From UBA7236 sp044227505 (lineage in GTDB: Bacteria; Bacteroidota; Bacteroidia; Chitinophagales; BACL12), in contig JBGAWP010000001.1 of assembly GCA_044227505.1 (NCBI GenBank), positions 1-64,000 of the forward strand: a stretch of DNA of 64,000 nt. Reading direction: 5' to 3'. Below are positions 8,628-17,495 of this stretch, piece after piece. Under the pieces are notes generated by a model. That model was not told the origin of the DNA, made no database searches, and saw only the letters and a list, made by a program, of their open reading frames with translations. Position numbers and translations under genes: made by a program. Each line of letters begins with the position of its first letter. The stretch's first letter is position 1.

Positions 8628-11513
8628 GTGAGATCGGGGTTTTATAAATATTGTTTTTCTGTTTTACTGTTCATCTTGTTTATAAATGATGCACACACAC
8701 AGTTGTTTCCTGCAAGGCAATATACTGCTGCAGATGAGCTTGCCAATTCCAACATATATGACATAACACATGATGCCAGAGGATATTTATGGTTTGCTAC
8801 GGAACGGGGAGTTAGCAGGTTTGACGGTTTTAAATTCACTAATTATTTATTTAAGGAAGGAATAGATGGCGCTGTTGTGTATGCGCTTTGTGAAAGTGAC
8901 AGTGGCGAATTTTTTGCAGCTACAAAATTTGATGGGGTTTTTAAATTCGGGAATAACTTTAAAAAAGTGATCAATGAAAATGTTATCCTGCACAATGAAC
9001 AGATCGTTATAGCAGGAAATTATTTTTATTCATTAAAGAAAGGGCAATATGTATCCATTGTGGACATGGCGAATCCGGGGGTTATTACTAAACTCCAATT
9101 TGAAGACCCGAATATAATTCCCAATTTTATTTATAAAGCCAAAGGGAACAATGTTTATATAGGAACAAATCAGGGAATTTATTACGTAAAGGGCAATCAA
9201 AAAGCCATTTCAATAAATAAGAATTTTGTAAAGGCAGTGTATTCCATTACCATTGATAATAACGTAATTTATGCAGGTGGTGATGCAGTATATTATATAT
9301 TGCAAAATGATATCATCTCAGAAAAAAAACTCAATTTCGGCGGAATAATTAATCGGATCCTCGCCGACAGGTATGGTAATATCTGGTGTGCTACATTTCC
9401 TCAAAATAAATTGGTTTTAATTAATAACGGACTTGAAACTGACATCTCTTCAAAATTGGGAATAAACGGGATATCCGTAAATAAAATATTTGAGGATGCA
9501 GAAGGAAATATCTGGCTTGCAACTTATGGTAAAGGTGCATTTTGTATTCACCATTTATACTGTTCCAATTTTACAAAGAATGATGGGCTCGTAAACGAAT
9601 ATATTACTGCACTGGAAACTGATCGGGAAGGAAATTTATTTATAGGTAGTTACGACGGACTTTATTATTTTAGCGGAAATCAAATTAAACAACAAAAATT
9701 ATTCCCGGGCTCGCTTGAATTTATAAAGGGAATTGAAGAATATAATAATCACCTGTTTGTGAATGTTGCGGGAATTAAAAAGTCAGAATTAAATCCGGCA
9801 GTTCCAAAGTTGAATGGGATTGAACAAACCTATTTAATTACAAGCAGTTCATTGATCAGTAACAATACTATTTATTACAGTAAATGGGATAAAAAATTGT
9901 GGAGTGCTCCCATTGTTGGTGGTAATATTGGAAAAGAAACGCTCGTTTTTTACGATTCGTCTGCAATATGGAACAGGATCAATGCAATATTTAAGGACAA
10001 GGAAGATAATATTTGGTTGGGCACTACGCATGGATTGTATATTGTAGAAAATAACGGGAAATATCAAAAAATTGATACCGGTTTTTATAGCACGAATATT
10101 TCTAAATTTATATACGATGGCAACAATAACATTTTAATTGGAACCGACCATGGGTTAGTGAAATATAAAAATGGAAGTTTTCAAACCTTTAAAAGTTTAA
10201 AGGGGAGAAATATTGAAAATATAACATCCTTTGAAATGGATGCAGATAAAAGAATATGGATAGGGACCCTTGCAGGTTTATATATTATGGATGGGGATGC
10301 AATTATGCAATTTGATACGCGAAACGGATTATTATCTGATGAAATAAATGCCTTGGAATATGATAAAAAAAATAATTATATCTGGATAGGAACCACCTTT
10401 GGAATGTCGCGAATAAATATTGATGCATTTAATAAAACCAAGTTCAATGCTCCTGCTGCCATCTTTAAAAGTATCAGAACACCTGATTCCATATATAGAA
10501 ATATGGAAAGCCAGGCAGGAGTTTTTTTTCCATATACAACTTCTAATTTTACAATAAGATTTTCAGCAATTCATTTTTCGGCCCCAGAGGGCATAAAATT
10601 TCAATATAAATTTGATGATGCAGAATGGCAACCGGCTGTTGGGCGTCAAATAGAATTTGCTTCAATTCCATACGGAAAACATACATTATATCTTAAATCG
10701 ATCGGGGAACGCGATCTGGAAGGACCTATCGCAAAACTTACCATTACGGTTCAAACTCCTTTTTGGGCTACGAGTTGGTTTAAAATTATGGTTGGATTTA
10801 TTATTGCACTTTCTGCTTATCTGATTTTAAGATGGCAATTTGAGGCTGTAAGAAAAAAGCAACAGGAAAAACTAGAGTTACAATCTAAAATTTCTGAACT
10901 CCGTCATCAGGCACTTGCTGCAAGTATGAATCCGCATTTTATTTTTAACGCACTTAACTCCATTCAACATTTTATAAATGCACATAATACCGAAGAGGCC
11001 ACTGATTATCTGGGAAAATTTGCCAGGCTGATTCGTATGATGCTCGACTCCGGTGGAAAAACCTTTGTTCCTTTAAGTGAAGAACTAGAACGGTTAAATT
11101 ATTACCTGGAACTCGAAAAAATAAGGTTTGGAAATAAACTAAATTACAAAATTACGGTAGACGAAAAATTAACGAATGAACCGATCGAAATTCCAAACAT
11201 GGTAATTCAGCCATTAGTAGAGAATGCATTGTGGCATGGTTTATTACCTGCTAACAGAAATGGCGATCTTAATATTTCGTTCGAGAAATTAAATGGAACT
11301 ATAAAGGTATTGGTAGATGATAATGGTATTGGAATAAACGAAAGTAAAAAAAGAAAAAAATCAGGTCATAATTCCCTCGGAATTCAAATGATACGCGAAC
11401 GACTGGAATTGCTCCATAAATTAAGCGGGTATCAGGCCAATATTATTATTCATGATAAGTCTGATTTTAATCCTGATGAACATGGTACTTTAGTACAGGT
11501 TAACCTTTCGTAG
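8628..11513 (+). CDS. Propeller sensor histidine kinase of the LytS type
   Basis: A 961-residue membrane sensor. A signal peptide (about 1-25) leads into a long periplasmic part with many repeats of the two-component-regulator propeller type (DARGYLWFATERGVSRFDG, DREGNLFIGSYDGLYYF, YIWIGTTFGMSRIN), about 25-640. A Y_Y_Y-like domain (about 650-715) and one membrane helix (about 725-745) follow, then a His_kinase domain with MNPHFIFNALNSIQ (phospho-acceptor His770) and an HATPase domain with VENALWHG and DDNGIG. This is the architecture of carbohydrate-responsive sensors of Bacteroidota, but the regulator is a separate gene, not fused. It starts at GTG 8628, 9 bases after the regulator. Confidence 0.92.
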   Translation: MRSGFYKYCFSVLLFILFINDAHTQLFPARQYTAADELANSNIYDITHDARGYLWFATERGVSRFDGFKFTNYLFKEGIDGAVVYALCESDSGEFFAATKFDGVFKFGNNFKKVINENVILHNEQIVIAGNYFYSLKKGQYVSIVDMANPGVITKLQFEDPNIIPNFIYKAKGNNVYIGTNQGIYYVKGNQKAISINKNFVKAVYSITIDNNVIYAGGDAVYYILQNDIISEKKLNFGGIINRILADRYGNIWCATFPQNKLVLINNGLETDISSKLGINGISVNKIFEDAEGNIWLATYGKGAFCIHHLYCSNFTKNDGLVNEYITALETDREGNLFIGSYDGLYYFSGNQIKQQKLFPGSLEFIKGIEEYNNHLFVNVAGIKKSELNPAVPKLNGIEQTYLITSSSLISNNTIYYSKWDKKLWSAPIVGGNIGKETLVFYDSSAIWNRINAIFKDKEDNIWLGTTHGLYIVENNGKYQKIDTGFYSTNISKFIYDGNNNILIGTDHGLVKYKNGSFQTFKSLKGRNIENITSFEMDADKRIWIGTLAGLYIMDGDAIMQFDTRNGLLSDEINALEYDKKNNYIWIGTTFGMSRINIDAFNKTKFNAPAAIFKSIRTPDSIYRNMESQAGVFFPYTTSNFTIRFSAIHFSAPEGIKFQYKFDDAEWQPAVGRQIEFASIPYGKHTLYLKSIGERDLEGPIAKLTITVQTPFWATSWFKIMVGFIIALSAYLILRWQFEAVRKKQQEKLELQSKISELRHQALAASMNPHFIFNALNSIQHFINAHNTEEATDYLGKFARLIRMMLDSGGKTFVPLSEELERLNYYLELEKIRFGNKLNYKITVDEKLTNEPIEIPNMVIQPLVENALWHGLLPANRNGDLNISFEKLNGTIKVLVDDNGIGINESKKRKKSGHNSLGIQMIRERLELLHKLSGYQANIIIHDKSDFNPDEHGTLVQVNLS

Positions 11514-11793
11514 GTGCTAAAGAAGGCTTCAATCTAATTTTCTTCCTTCACTTCACTAAGTTAGAACACTACTTCACATGATATTTCCACTATTTCGCTC
11601 AAAGTGGGTTGTGGAATCCACATGATTTAGGTCTCTTTGAATCATGAAGCACACACATCCCCATGAAAACCGGCTGTGAAACGCTTTAAGGGGATCCCCA
11701 TTAAAATATCCCCATTGAAACATTCCCATGAAAACCAAATTATTCCTTTCTGGAAGGTTAGGGCTGAATAATACTTTGGTTGTTATTCAAAAT
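11514..11793. other. Intergenic region with repeated CCCCAT-type motifs
   Basis: The gap between the kinase gene and infB has no ORF. Around 11650-11735 the motif CCCCATGAAAACC and variants (CCCCATTAAAATAT, CCCCATTGAAACAT, CCCATGAAAACC) recur about four times. A short hairpin, GAATAA paired with TTATTC, lies at about 11766-11789. Nothing else is recognisable. Confidence 0.6.
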
Positions 11794-11823
11794 AAAAAGG
11801 CGGCTTCCTCATGTCGCCTTTTT
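11794..11823 (+). terminator. Rho-independent terminator after the kinase operon
   Basis: AAAAAGGCG pairs with CGCCTTTTT around a 12-base loop and is followed by more T. It faces the plus-strand LytTR/kinase transcript. Confidence 0.8.
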
Positions 11824-11857
11824 TGTTTTATTCAATTGAAAAAATGCACTCATTAAA

Positions 11858-11887
11858 AAACCCTTTCAGTTTGCACCAAAAGGGTTT
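11858..11887 (-). terminator. Rho-independent terminator after infB
   Basis: On the minus strand AAACCCTTT pairs with AAAGGGTTT and is followed by a T run. It lies 50 bases after the infB stop codon. Confidence 0.8.
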
Positions 11888-11937
11888 ATTATTTTTTAAA
11901 TGGTTCAATTATCATTAATGATAAACGAACTAATGTA

Positions 11938-14757
11938 TTACAAGGTCCGCTTCACTTCCACTTCTTCATAACCTTCTATCTGATCCCCAACTTCAATATC
12001 ATTAAAGTTATGTATGGTCAATCCGCATTCCATTCCTGAAGGAACTTCTTTTGCATCATCTTTAAAGCGTTTCAGTGAGCTGAGGGTTCCCGTATGTATT
12101 ACAATTCCATTGCGCAATACGCGTATTTTGGTTTGACGGGTAATTTTTCCCTCCGTAACCATACATCCTGCAACCGTTCCAACTTTAGAAATTTTAAAGG
12201 CTTCACGTACTTCCACGATACAAGTAACTTTTTCTTCCAATTTAGGAGCAAGCATACCTTCCATCGCTGCTTTAATTTCTTCAATAGCATTGTAGATGAT
12301 ACTGTAAAGTCTTATCTCCACACCTTCTTTCTCTGCAAGTTTTCTAACGGCACTGCTTGGTCTCACCTGGAATCCAACTATTACTGCATCTGATGCGGAC
12401 GCTAACATAACATCGCTTTCCGTTATCTGACCAACACCTTTAAATATTGCATTTACCTGCACTTCCGCAGTGGTGAGTTTTAATAAACTATCTGTCAAAG
12501 CTTCCATAGAACCATCCACGTCGGCTTTAATAATGATGTTTAATTCTCTGAAAGTACCAAGTGCTTTACGACGACCGATCTCTTCGAGGGTAATATGTTT
12601 TTTCGTTCTTATTCCTTGTTCACGAAGTATCTGGCTGCGTTTATTAGCAACATTTTTTGCTTCAGCTTCATCTTCAAACGTTTTAAATTTTTCACCGGCC
12701 TGAGGTGCCCCGTTTAATCCTAAAACAAGCAATGGAGTTGATGGACCGGCTTCCGTAATGCGTTTGCTTCTTTCATCAAACATCGCTTTTACTTTACCAT
12801 AATAAGGCCCAGCAACCATCATATCTCCAACCTTTAAAGTCCCTTCCTGCACCATGATATTGCTTACATATCCTCTTCCTTTATCCAGTGAAGCCTCTAT
12901 TATTGTTCCTATTGCTTCTTTATTAGGGTTTGCTTTAAGATCAAGTAATTCAGATTCTAACAAGATCTTTTCTAAAAGTGTATCAATTCCAATACCTGAT
13001 TTTGCCGAAATTTCCTGACACTGGAATTTTCCTCCCCAATCCTCAACCAACACATTCATTTGAGAAAGTTGTTCCTTTATTTTATCAATATTTGCTCCAA
13101 CCTTATCAATTTTATTTAATGCAAATACCATTGGAACACCGGCAGCCTGAGCATGGCTTATCGCCTCTTTGGTCTGTGGCATAACCTGATCGTCGGCAGC
13201 AATTACGATAACTGCAATATCCGTCAATTTAGCACCACGCGCACGCATGGCCGTAAAGGCTTCGTGACCTGGCGTATCTAAAAATGCAATTCTTTTTCCG
13301 TTAGGAAGGTCTACCTCGTAAGCACCAATGTGTTGTGTTATACCACCTTTTTCACCGGCAACAACATTTGTTTCGCGGATATAATCCAATAAAGATGTTT
13401 TACCATGATCAACGTGACCCATTATTGTTACTATTGGTGGACGATGCTCAAGTAATGATGGATCCTCTTCAATCGTTTCTTCTTCCAGATCATCTTCTGT
13501 TGCATTGATAAACTGAACTTTATAGCCATTTTCATCAGCAAGTAATTCAATGATCTCTGCATCTAATCGCTGATTGATGGAAACCATCATACCTAGATTA
13601 AAACAGCTTTGCACAAGGTCAGTTGGTGAAACATTCATTAAACTCGCCAATTCGGAAAGTGAAGTGAATTCTGCTACCTGCAATACATTACTTCCCGCTG
13701 CTTCCGCCTCTACTAATTCTGCAGCTTCACGGCGTTCGCGTTTCATCTGTTTACCCGCACGGGCACCTTTTCCACGTTGAACACCTCCGCTTAATTTAGC
13801 GAGTGTATTTCTGATCTGTTCCTGTATTTTTCTCTGAGCAGCTTCAGGGTCAACAACTTCCGGTTTTTTGATAAAACGATTTGTTGCAGTTCCTGTTTCT
13901 CTTGCTCTGTTTTCTTTCTGACGTTCTTCCTCTTTTAATTTGTCAACGTTAATGCGCTCATGTTTTTTGATGCGCTTGCGTTTTTTGCGTTTATTGTCGG
14001 CATTATTGGCTCCAACCTGAGTATGTGGACGCCTTTCGGGTTTCTTTTCCTCTTTTATTTCTATTTTACCCACTATTTTCGGACCTTCCAGTGTTACCTT
14101 TTTGGTCTCGATCATTTCCCGTTCATCCGATTTTTTCTCTGTTTCTTCCTTAACCAGCGGAACAACAACTTCTGGTTTTTTCTCCTCTTTTACAACAGGT
14201 TTTTCCTGCTCAATTTTTGCTTCAACAACAGGGGTTACTGTTTCCTTTACCGGTTCTTCTTTTTTAACTTCTTCAACCGGCTTTTTGGTTTTTTTCCTAT
14301 CGAGGTCAATTTTCCCTACTATTTTGATCTCCTCCACCTTTTCTTTTCTGGCCTTGATCACCTCTACTTCAGGTTCCTTTTGTTTTTCAACAACAGGCGG
14401 CACCTCTTCTTTAACTTCCTTTACCTCCGGAACTTCTTTCTGAACCACCACTTTTTCAACCACTTCAACTTCCTCAACCTTTTTAACAGGTTCTACAACT
14501 ACTTCTTCCGGTTTATCCGTTTTTTCCTTTTCCAGCTTGCGACCAATGCCAATACTCAGCGAATCGGCCTTGCCTTTCAGGTCTTTGTCCTTGCCAAATT
14601 CTTTCAGCAACTGGTTGTACATTTCTTCCGACAGCTTAGTTGTAGGCTTTGGATCCACGGTAAACCCCTTCGATTTCAACAGGTCGGCAATATGAGATAT
14701 TGCCACGTTGAATTCGCTGGCGGCTTTAGCTAATCGTATATTTTTTTCTTCTGACAT
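11938..14757 (-). CDS. infB: Translation initiation factor IF-2
   Basis: The GTPase that brings initiator tRNA to the ribosome. The 939 residues include an IF2_N domain (1-60), a long low-complexity Lys/Glu/Val-rich linker (about 80-330), a second N-terminal module, the GTPase domain with GHVDHGKT (G1, about residue 446), DTPGHEAF (G3) and NKID (G4), and the C-terminal domains II-IV. Length and order are normal for Bacteroidota, where the linker is long. It is the last gene of rimP-nusA-infB, 71 bases after nusA, and ends at a terminator. The linker produces long mirror ORFs on the other strand that are not genes. Confidence 0.97.
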   Translation of the reverse strand: MSEEKNIRLAKAASEFNVAISHIADLLKSKGFTVDPKPTTKLSEEMYNQLLKEFGKDKDLKGKADSLSIGIGRKLEKEKTDKPEEVVVEPVKKVEEVEVVEKVVVQKEVPEVKEVKEEVPPVVEKQKEPEVEVIKARKEKVEEIKIVGKIDLDRKKTKKPVEEVKKEEPVKETVTPVVEAKIEQEKPVVKEEKKPEVVVPLVKEETEKKSDEREMIETKKVTLEGPKIVGKIEIKEEKKPERRPHTQVGANNADNKRKKRKRIKKHERINVDKLKEEERQKENRARETGTATNRFIKKPEVVDPEAAQRKIQEQIRNTLAKLSGGVQRGKGARAGKQMKRERREAAELVEAEAAGSNVLQVAEFTSLSELASLMNVSPTDLVQSCFNLGMMVSINQRLDAEIIELLADENGYKVQFINATEDDLEEETIEEDPSLLEHRPPIVTIMGHVDHGKTSLLDYIRETNVVAGEKGGITQHIGAYEVDLPNGKRIAFLDTPGHEAFTAMRARGAKLTDIAVIVIAADDQVMPQTKEAISHAQAAGVPMVFALNKIDKVGANIDKIKEQLSQMNVLVEDWGGKFQCQEISAKSGIGIDTLLEKILLESELLDLKANPNKEAIGTIIEASLDKGRGYVSNIMVQEGTLKVGDMMVAGPYYGKVKAMFDERSKRITEAGPSTPLLVLGLNGAPQAGEKFKTFEDEAEAKNVANKRSQILREQGIRTKKHITLEEIGRRKALGTFRELNIIIKADVDGSMEALTDSLLKLTTAEVQVNAIFKGVGQITESDVMLASASDAVIVGFQVRPSSAVRKLAEKEGVEIRLYSIIYNAIEEIKAAMEGMLAPKLEEKVTCIVEVREAFKISKVGTVAGCMVTEGKITRQTKIRVLRNGIVIHTGTLSSLKRFKDDAKEVPSGMECGLTIHNFNDIEVGDQIEGYEEVEVKRTL

Positions 14758-14828
14758 TCAGTTGCTTAGGTTCACAAAGATAGGATTATCATTTCATCAC
14801 ATATGAAATAATTCTTAATTTACTATTT

Positions 14829-16070
14829 TCAATCCTCTTCGAATTCCGATTTTAATATTTTTAATACATCTTTTACTGTTTCTTCTTCCAGGTCAGTTCT
14901 GCGCACCAACTCGTCGGAACTCAATTCCAATACGCTTTTCGCGGTATCGCAACCGATGGCTTTCAACTCATCCAGGATCCATTCTTCTATCTCATCTGCA
15001 AATTCATCAAGATCGATATCATACTCTTCTTCTTCCGAATCGCGGAATACATCAATGTCGTAACCGGTCAATTGACAGGCAAGTTTGATGTTTAAACCTC
15101 CCTTTCCAATAGCAAGTGACACCTGATCCTGACCGAGATACACTGCAGCTTTTTTTCTTTCATTATCCAACTCTATCGATGTGATCTTAGCCGGACTTAA
15201 AGCGCGTTGTATCAATAATTGATTATTATTTGTGTAATTGATGATATCGATATTTTCGTTGCGCAATTCGCGAACGATACCGTGAATTCTTGATCCTTTC
15301 ATACCCACACATGCTCCAACCGGATCGATGCGGTCGTCGTAAGATTCCACTGCAACCTTTGCTCTTTCTCCCGGTGCGCGAACTATCTTTTTAATTACGA
15401 TCAAGCCGTCGAATACCTCAGGAACTTCCTGTTCCAATAATTTCTCTAAAAATTTAGGATCTGTTCTCGATACGATAACAACCGGATTGCTGTTGCGGAA
15501 ATCCACCTTTCTCACTACCGCTCTTAAAGTTTCTCCTTTTTTATAATTATCCGCTGCAATCATTTCATTTTTAGGAAGTATCAGTTCATTTCCATCATCA
15601 TCCAATAATAGGATCTCTTTTTTCCAGATCTGATAAACTTCACCCGTTATAATTTCCCCTTCACGATCTTTATATTTTTTATAAACCTCATCTTTTTCCA
15701 ACTCCATGATACGCTGCACCAAAGCCTGACGAGCAGCGAGAATTGCACGGCGACCGAAACTTTCTATGCTTACTTCCTCATAGGTTTCTTCTCCTACTGA
15801 AAAGTCAGGTTCAATTTTTAATGCATCGCTCAGAGATATCTGGGTAACCGGATTTTCAACTGTTCCATCTTCTACAATGGAACGTTTATGCCAGATCTCA
15901 AGATCTCCTTTTTCTGTATTTACAATGATGTCGAAATTTTCGTCGCTTTCGTATTTTTTGCGAAGCAAAGTACGAAAGATGTCCTCCAATACCTTCATCA
16001 GGGTTGGGCGATCAATGTTTTTTACGTCTTTAAATTCCGAAAAGGATTCGACGAGGTCGATACTGTTCAT
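14829..16070 (-). CDS. nusA: Transcription termination/antitermination factor NusA
   Basis: NusA binds RNA polymerase and nascent RNA and controls pausing, termination and antitermination. The 413 residues show the N-terminal polymerase-binding domain (1-125), an S1 domain (about 135-200; EGEIITGEVYQIWKKEILL), two KH domains (about 230-345; DPVGACVGMKGSRI and SLAIGKGGLNIKLA) and an acidic helix-hairpin-helix-like tail (EEEEYDIDLDEF onward). It sits between rimP and infB, the usual bacterial order. Its protein is a classic regulator of this operon, which makes the hairpin in the leader noteworthy. Confidence 0.97.
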   Translation of the reverse strand: MNSIDLVESFSEFKDVKNIDRPTLMKVLEDIFRTLLRKKYESDENFDIIVNTEKGDLEIWHKRSIVEDGTVENPVTQISLSDALKIEPDFSVGEETYEEVSIESFGRRAILAARQALVQRIMELEKDEVYKKYKDREGEIITGEVYQIWKKEILLLDDDGNELILPKNEMIAADNYKKGETLRAVVRKVDFRNSNPVVIVSRTDPKFLEKLLEQEVPEVFDGLIVIKKIVRAPGERAKVAVESYDDRIDPVGACVGMKGSRIHGIVRELRNENIDIINYTNNNQLLIQRALSPAKITSIELDNERKKAAVYLGQDQVSLAIGKGGLNIKLACQLTGYDIDVFRDSEEEEYDIDLDEFADEIEEWILDELKAIGCDTAKSVLELSSDELVRRTDLEEETVKDVLKILKSEFEED

Positions 16071-16159
16071 AGTATTTAGTTTTTAATTCAGCCAATTGAA
16101 CTTAGGAGCAATTGCCTGAAGGTTTTTGTGTTATTTATGATTTTTAATTTTTAATATAT

Positions 16160-16627
16160 TTAGAAAGTAATCTTCTTTTTTGTTGATTTTATTTCCTCCA
16201 TTGCAAAAACCGCTTCTTCAATTTTTGGTTTCATTCCTTTTTTGGGGGGAGGAATATGCACTTCCAGTCTTAACTTTTCAGCATCTGCCTCCTTTAAAAT
16301 TCCTTCCTTTTTAATACCGCTGTTTAACACCAACTCCACCGTTTTTCCTATGTTCTTAGCATATTGCTGAGGCACTTTAAACGGATTTTCCATTCCCGGG
16401 CTCGAAACATCCAGACTGTATTGTTCCGGGAAACTATCATCCAGATCGATCTGTGATTCCAGATAACGGCTCACCTTCATACAGGCTTCAATGGTAACAC
16501 CTTCCATATTGTCGATAAAGATCTCGTACTTATTTACCGACGGATTGATCTTCACATCCACCAAAAAACAACCCAGTTCTTCCAGTTTTGGTGCGATCAG
16601 CGCTACAATTTTTTCCCTGTTGCTCAT
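16160..16627 (-). CDS. rimP: Ribosome maturation factor RimP
   Basis: RimP helps assemble the 30S ribosomal subunit. I start it at the ATG at 16627, giving 155 residues that begin MSNREKIVALI, the usual family start. The open frame extends 49 codons further upstream, but that part translates the leader hairpin, the promoter and the heptad repeats and is not protein-like. Family motifs are LGCFLVDVKINPS, CMKVSRYLESQID and YSLDVSSPGMENPFK. The C-terminus ends in a short Lys-rich tail. It is the first gene of the rimP-nusA-infB operon; nusA follows after 89 bases. Confidence 0.93.
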   Translation of the reverse strand: MSNREKIVALIAPKLEELGCFLVDVKINPSVNKYEIFIDNMEGVTIEACMKVSRYLESQIDLDDSFPEQYSLDVSSPGMENPFKVPQQYAKNIGKTVELVLNSGIKKEGILKEADAEKLRLEVHIPPPKKGMKPKIEEAVFAMEEIKSTKKKITF

Positions 16628-16642
16628 GTTCCAGAAACAAAA

Positions 16643-16666
16643 GAGGGGACTTTTTAGTGTCCCCTC
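16643..16666 (-). promoter_or_regulatory. Perfect hairpin in the rimP leader, terminator-like
   Basis: GAGGGGAC and GTCCCCTC pair over 8 bp around an 8-base loop. On the minus strand TTTTGTTT follows directly, and the rimP ATG comes 15 bases later. It could be an attenuator for the rimP-nusA-infB operon. The structure is certain as sequence; the regulatory role is inferred. Confidence 0.6.
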
Positions 16667-16680
16667 TCTCGAAGTAGGTG

Positions 16681-16711
16681 CAAATATAGGGAGAATAGTT
16701 GAGATTTCAAA
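16681..16711 (-). promoter_or_regulatory. Bacteroidota-type promoter of rimP-nusA-infB
   Basis: On the minus strand TTTG (16708-16711), a 19-base spacer and TATATTTG (16681-16688) match the Bacteroidota consensus exactly. The predicted start leaves a leader of about 45 bases that contains the hairpin at 16643-16666. Confidence 0.7.
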
Positions 16712-16738
16712 GTTCTGAGTTCTGTGTTCTGAGTTCGG
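16711..16738. repeat. Heptad tandem repeat (AGTTCTG family, 4 units)
   Basis: AGTTCTG, AGTTCTG, TGTTCTG and AGTTCGG follow each other in exact 7-bp steps. The reverse complement (CAGAACT) is the family seen again at 51835, 53535 and 53627. It precedes the first unit of repeat array A. Confidence 0.85.
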
Positions 16739-16766
16739 GGTTGTCAAAACGTTGACATGGTTAGCA

Positions 16767-17340
16767 GGTTTCAATTCGAAGGAAAATCTTCCGGGATGTC
16801 GATCCGAAGGGCCCCCTACCCCATAGGGGAGTAAGTTTATAGTTAGATTGAAAGTTCACCTCGGAGGAAAATTATCCGGGTAGTCGATTTGTTTAGAGTT
16901 CTTTATTCCTTGTTCTTTATTCGATATTATTCAGGTTTCAATTCGAAGGAAAATCTTCCGGGATGTCAATCCGATTGATATTTTTTATTTTTTGATTGTT
17001 ATTGGATATTTCTCAGGGTTCACTGCGGAGGAAAATCATCCGGGATGTCGATCCGAAGGGCCCCCTACCCCATAGGGGAGTATATTTTTCGTTTACATTG
17101 AAAGTTTCATTTCGTAGGAAAATCATCCGGGATGTCAATCCGATTAATATTCTTTATTCCTTGTTCGATATTCGATATTATTGTTCTTTAGGTTCCCTAC
17201 GAAGGAGGGACTTCCTGGTAGTCGATCCGATTAATGTTTTTTATTTTTTGATTGTTATTTGTTATTTACCTTGGTTCCAAGCGCAGGAATTCTTTACTGT
17301 TGACGATTTGATTATTTTTTCTTTACCCTTTATCTGATAT
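16767..17340 (+). repeat. Composite hairpin-repeat array A (6 full units and 1 partial)
   Basis: Units begin at about 16767, 16854, 16934, 17017, 17104, 17191 and 17273, spaced 80-87 bp. Each starts with a core like TTCACTGCGGAGGAAAATC then ATCCGGGATGTCGATCCG, which can form a small stem around GAAAAT. The rest of each unit is one of three types in fixed order: S1 with the palindrome CCCCTACCCCATAGGGG, S2 like TTCTTTATTCCTTGTTC, S3 like ATTTTTTATTTTTTGATTG. The order S1-S2-S3 occurs twice, so the array is also a tandem duplication of about 250 bp. It fills the gap between the divergent rimP and glycyl-tRNA synthetase genes. It does not fit CRISPR, since both parts diverge. Confidence 0.85.
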
Positions 17341-17482
17341 CACTCTTTATCCTAATTCAAAGCCTCTCCTTTTTCACCCCTTACCAACCCTTCCTTCCTT
17401 CATTTCCTTAGTTCCTTCCCCTTCGAATCTTCAATCCTTCTCCCCCTGTCCGACGCGGTTAGCAGGCGGGTTCGAATCTTTA
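17341..17482 (+). other. Pyrimidine-rich tract and GTTAGC...GGTTCGA module before glycyl-tRNA synthetase
   Basis: A tract rich in CCTTCC (about 17375-17450) leads into CCGACGCGGTTAGCAGG and GGGTTCGAATC (17449-17478). The same pair of elements, in the same order, lies between array B and the AI-2E permease gene on the minus strand (53100-53215). The GGTTCGAATC piece resembles a tRNA T-loop, but no tRNA can be folded here. Confidence 0.6.
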
Positions 17483-17483
17483 T

Positions 17484-17491
17484 TACCTTTG
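17484..17491 (+). promoter_or_regulatory. -7 box (TACCTTTG) of glycyl-tRNA synthetase, near-leaderless
   Basis: TACCTTTG matches TAnnTTTG and ends 4 bases before the ATG at 17496. The best -33 candidate at proper spacing is TTAG, which lies inside the conserved GTTAGCAGG module. Transcription would start at or beside the start codon. Confidence 0.5.
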
Positions 17492-17495
17492 CCCC

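Noticed and set aside
13960..14733. 257-codon plus-strand ORF antisense to infB
   Set aside because: It mirrors the Lys/Glu-rich linker of IF-2 and yields a Phe/Leu/Arg-rich sequence without any motif.
16628..16774. 49-codon N-terminal extension of RimP
   Set aside because: It would translate the promoter, hairpin and heptad repeats; the family start is MSNREK at 16627.
16767..17340. A possible CRISPR array
   Set aside because: Units are 80-87 bp, the conserved part itself varies between units, and the supposed spacers fall into only three recurring types. No cas genes are present.
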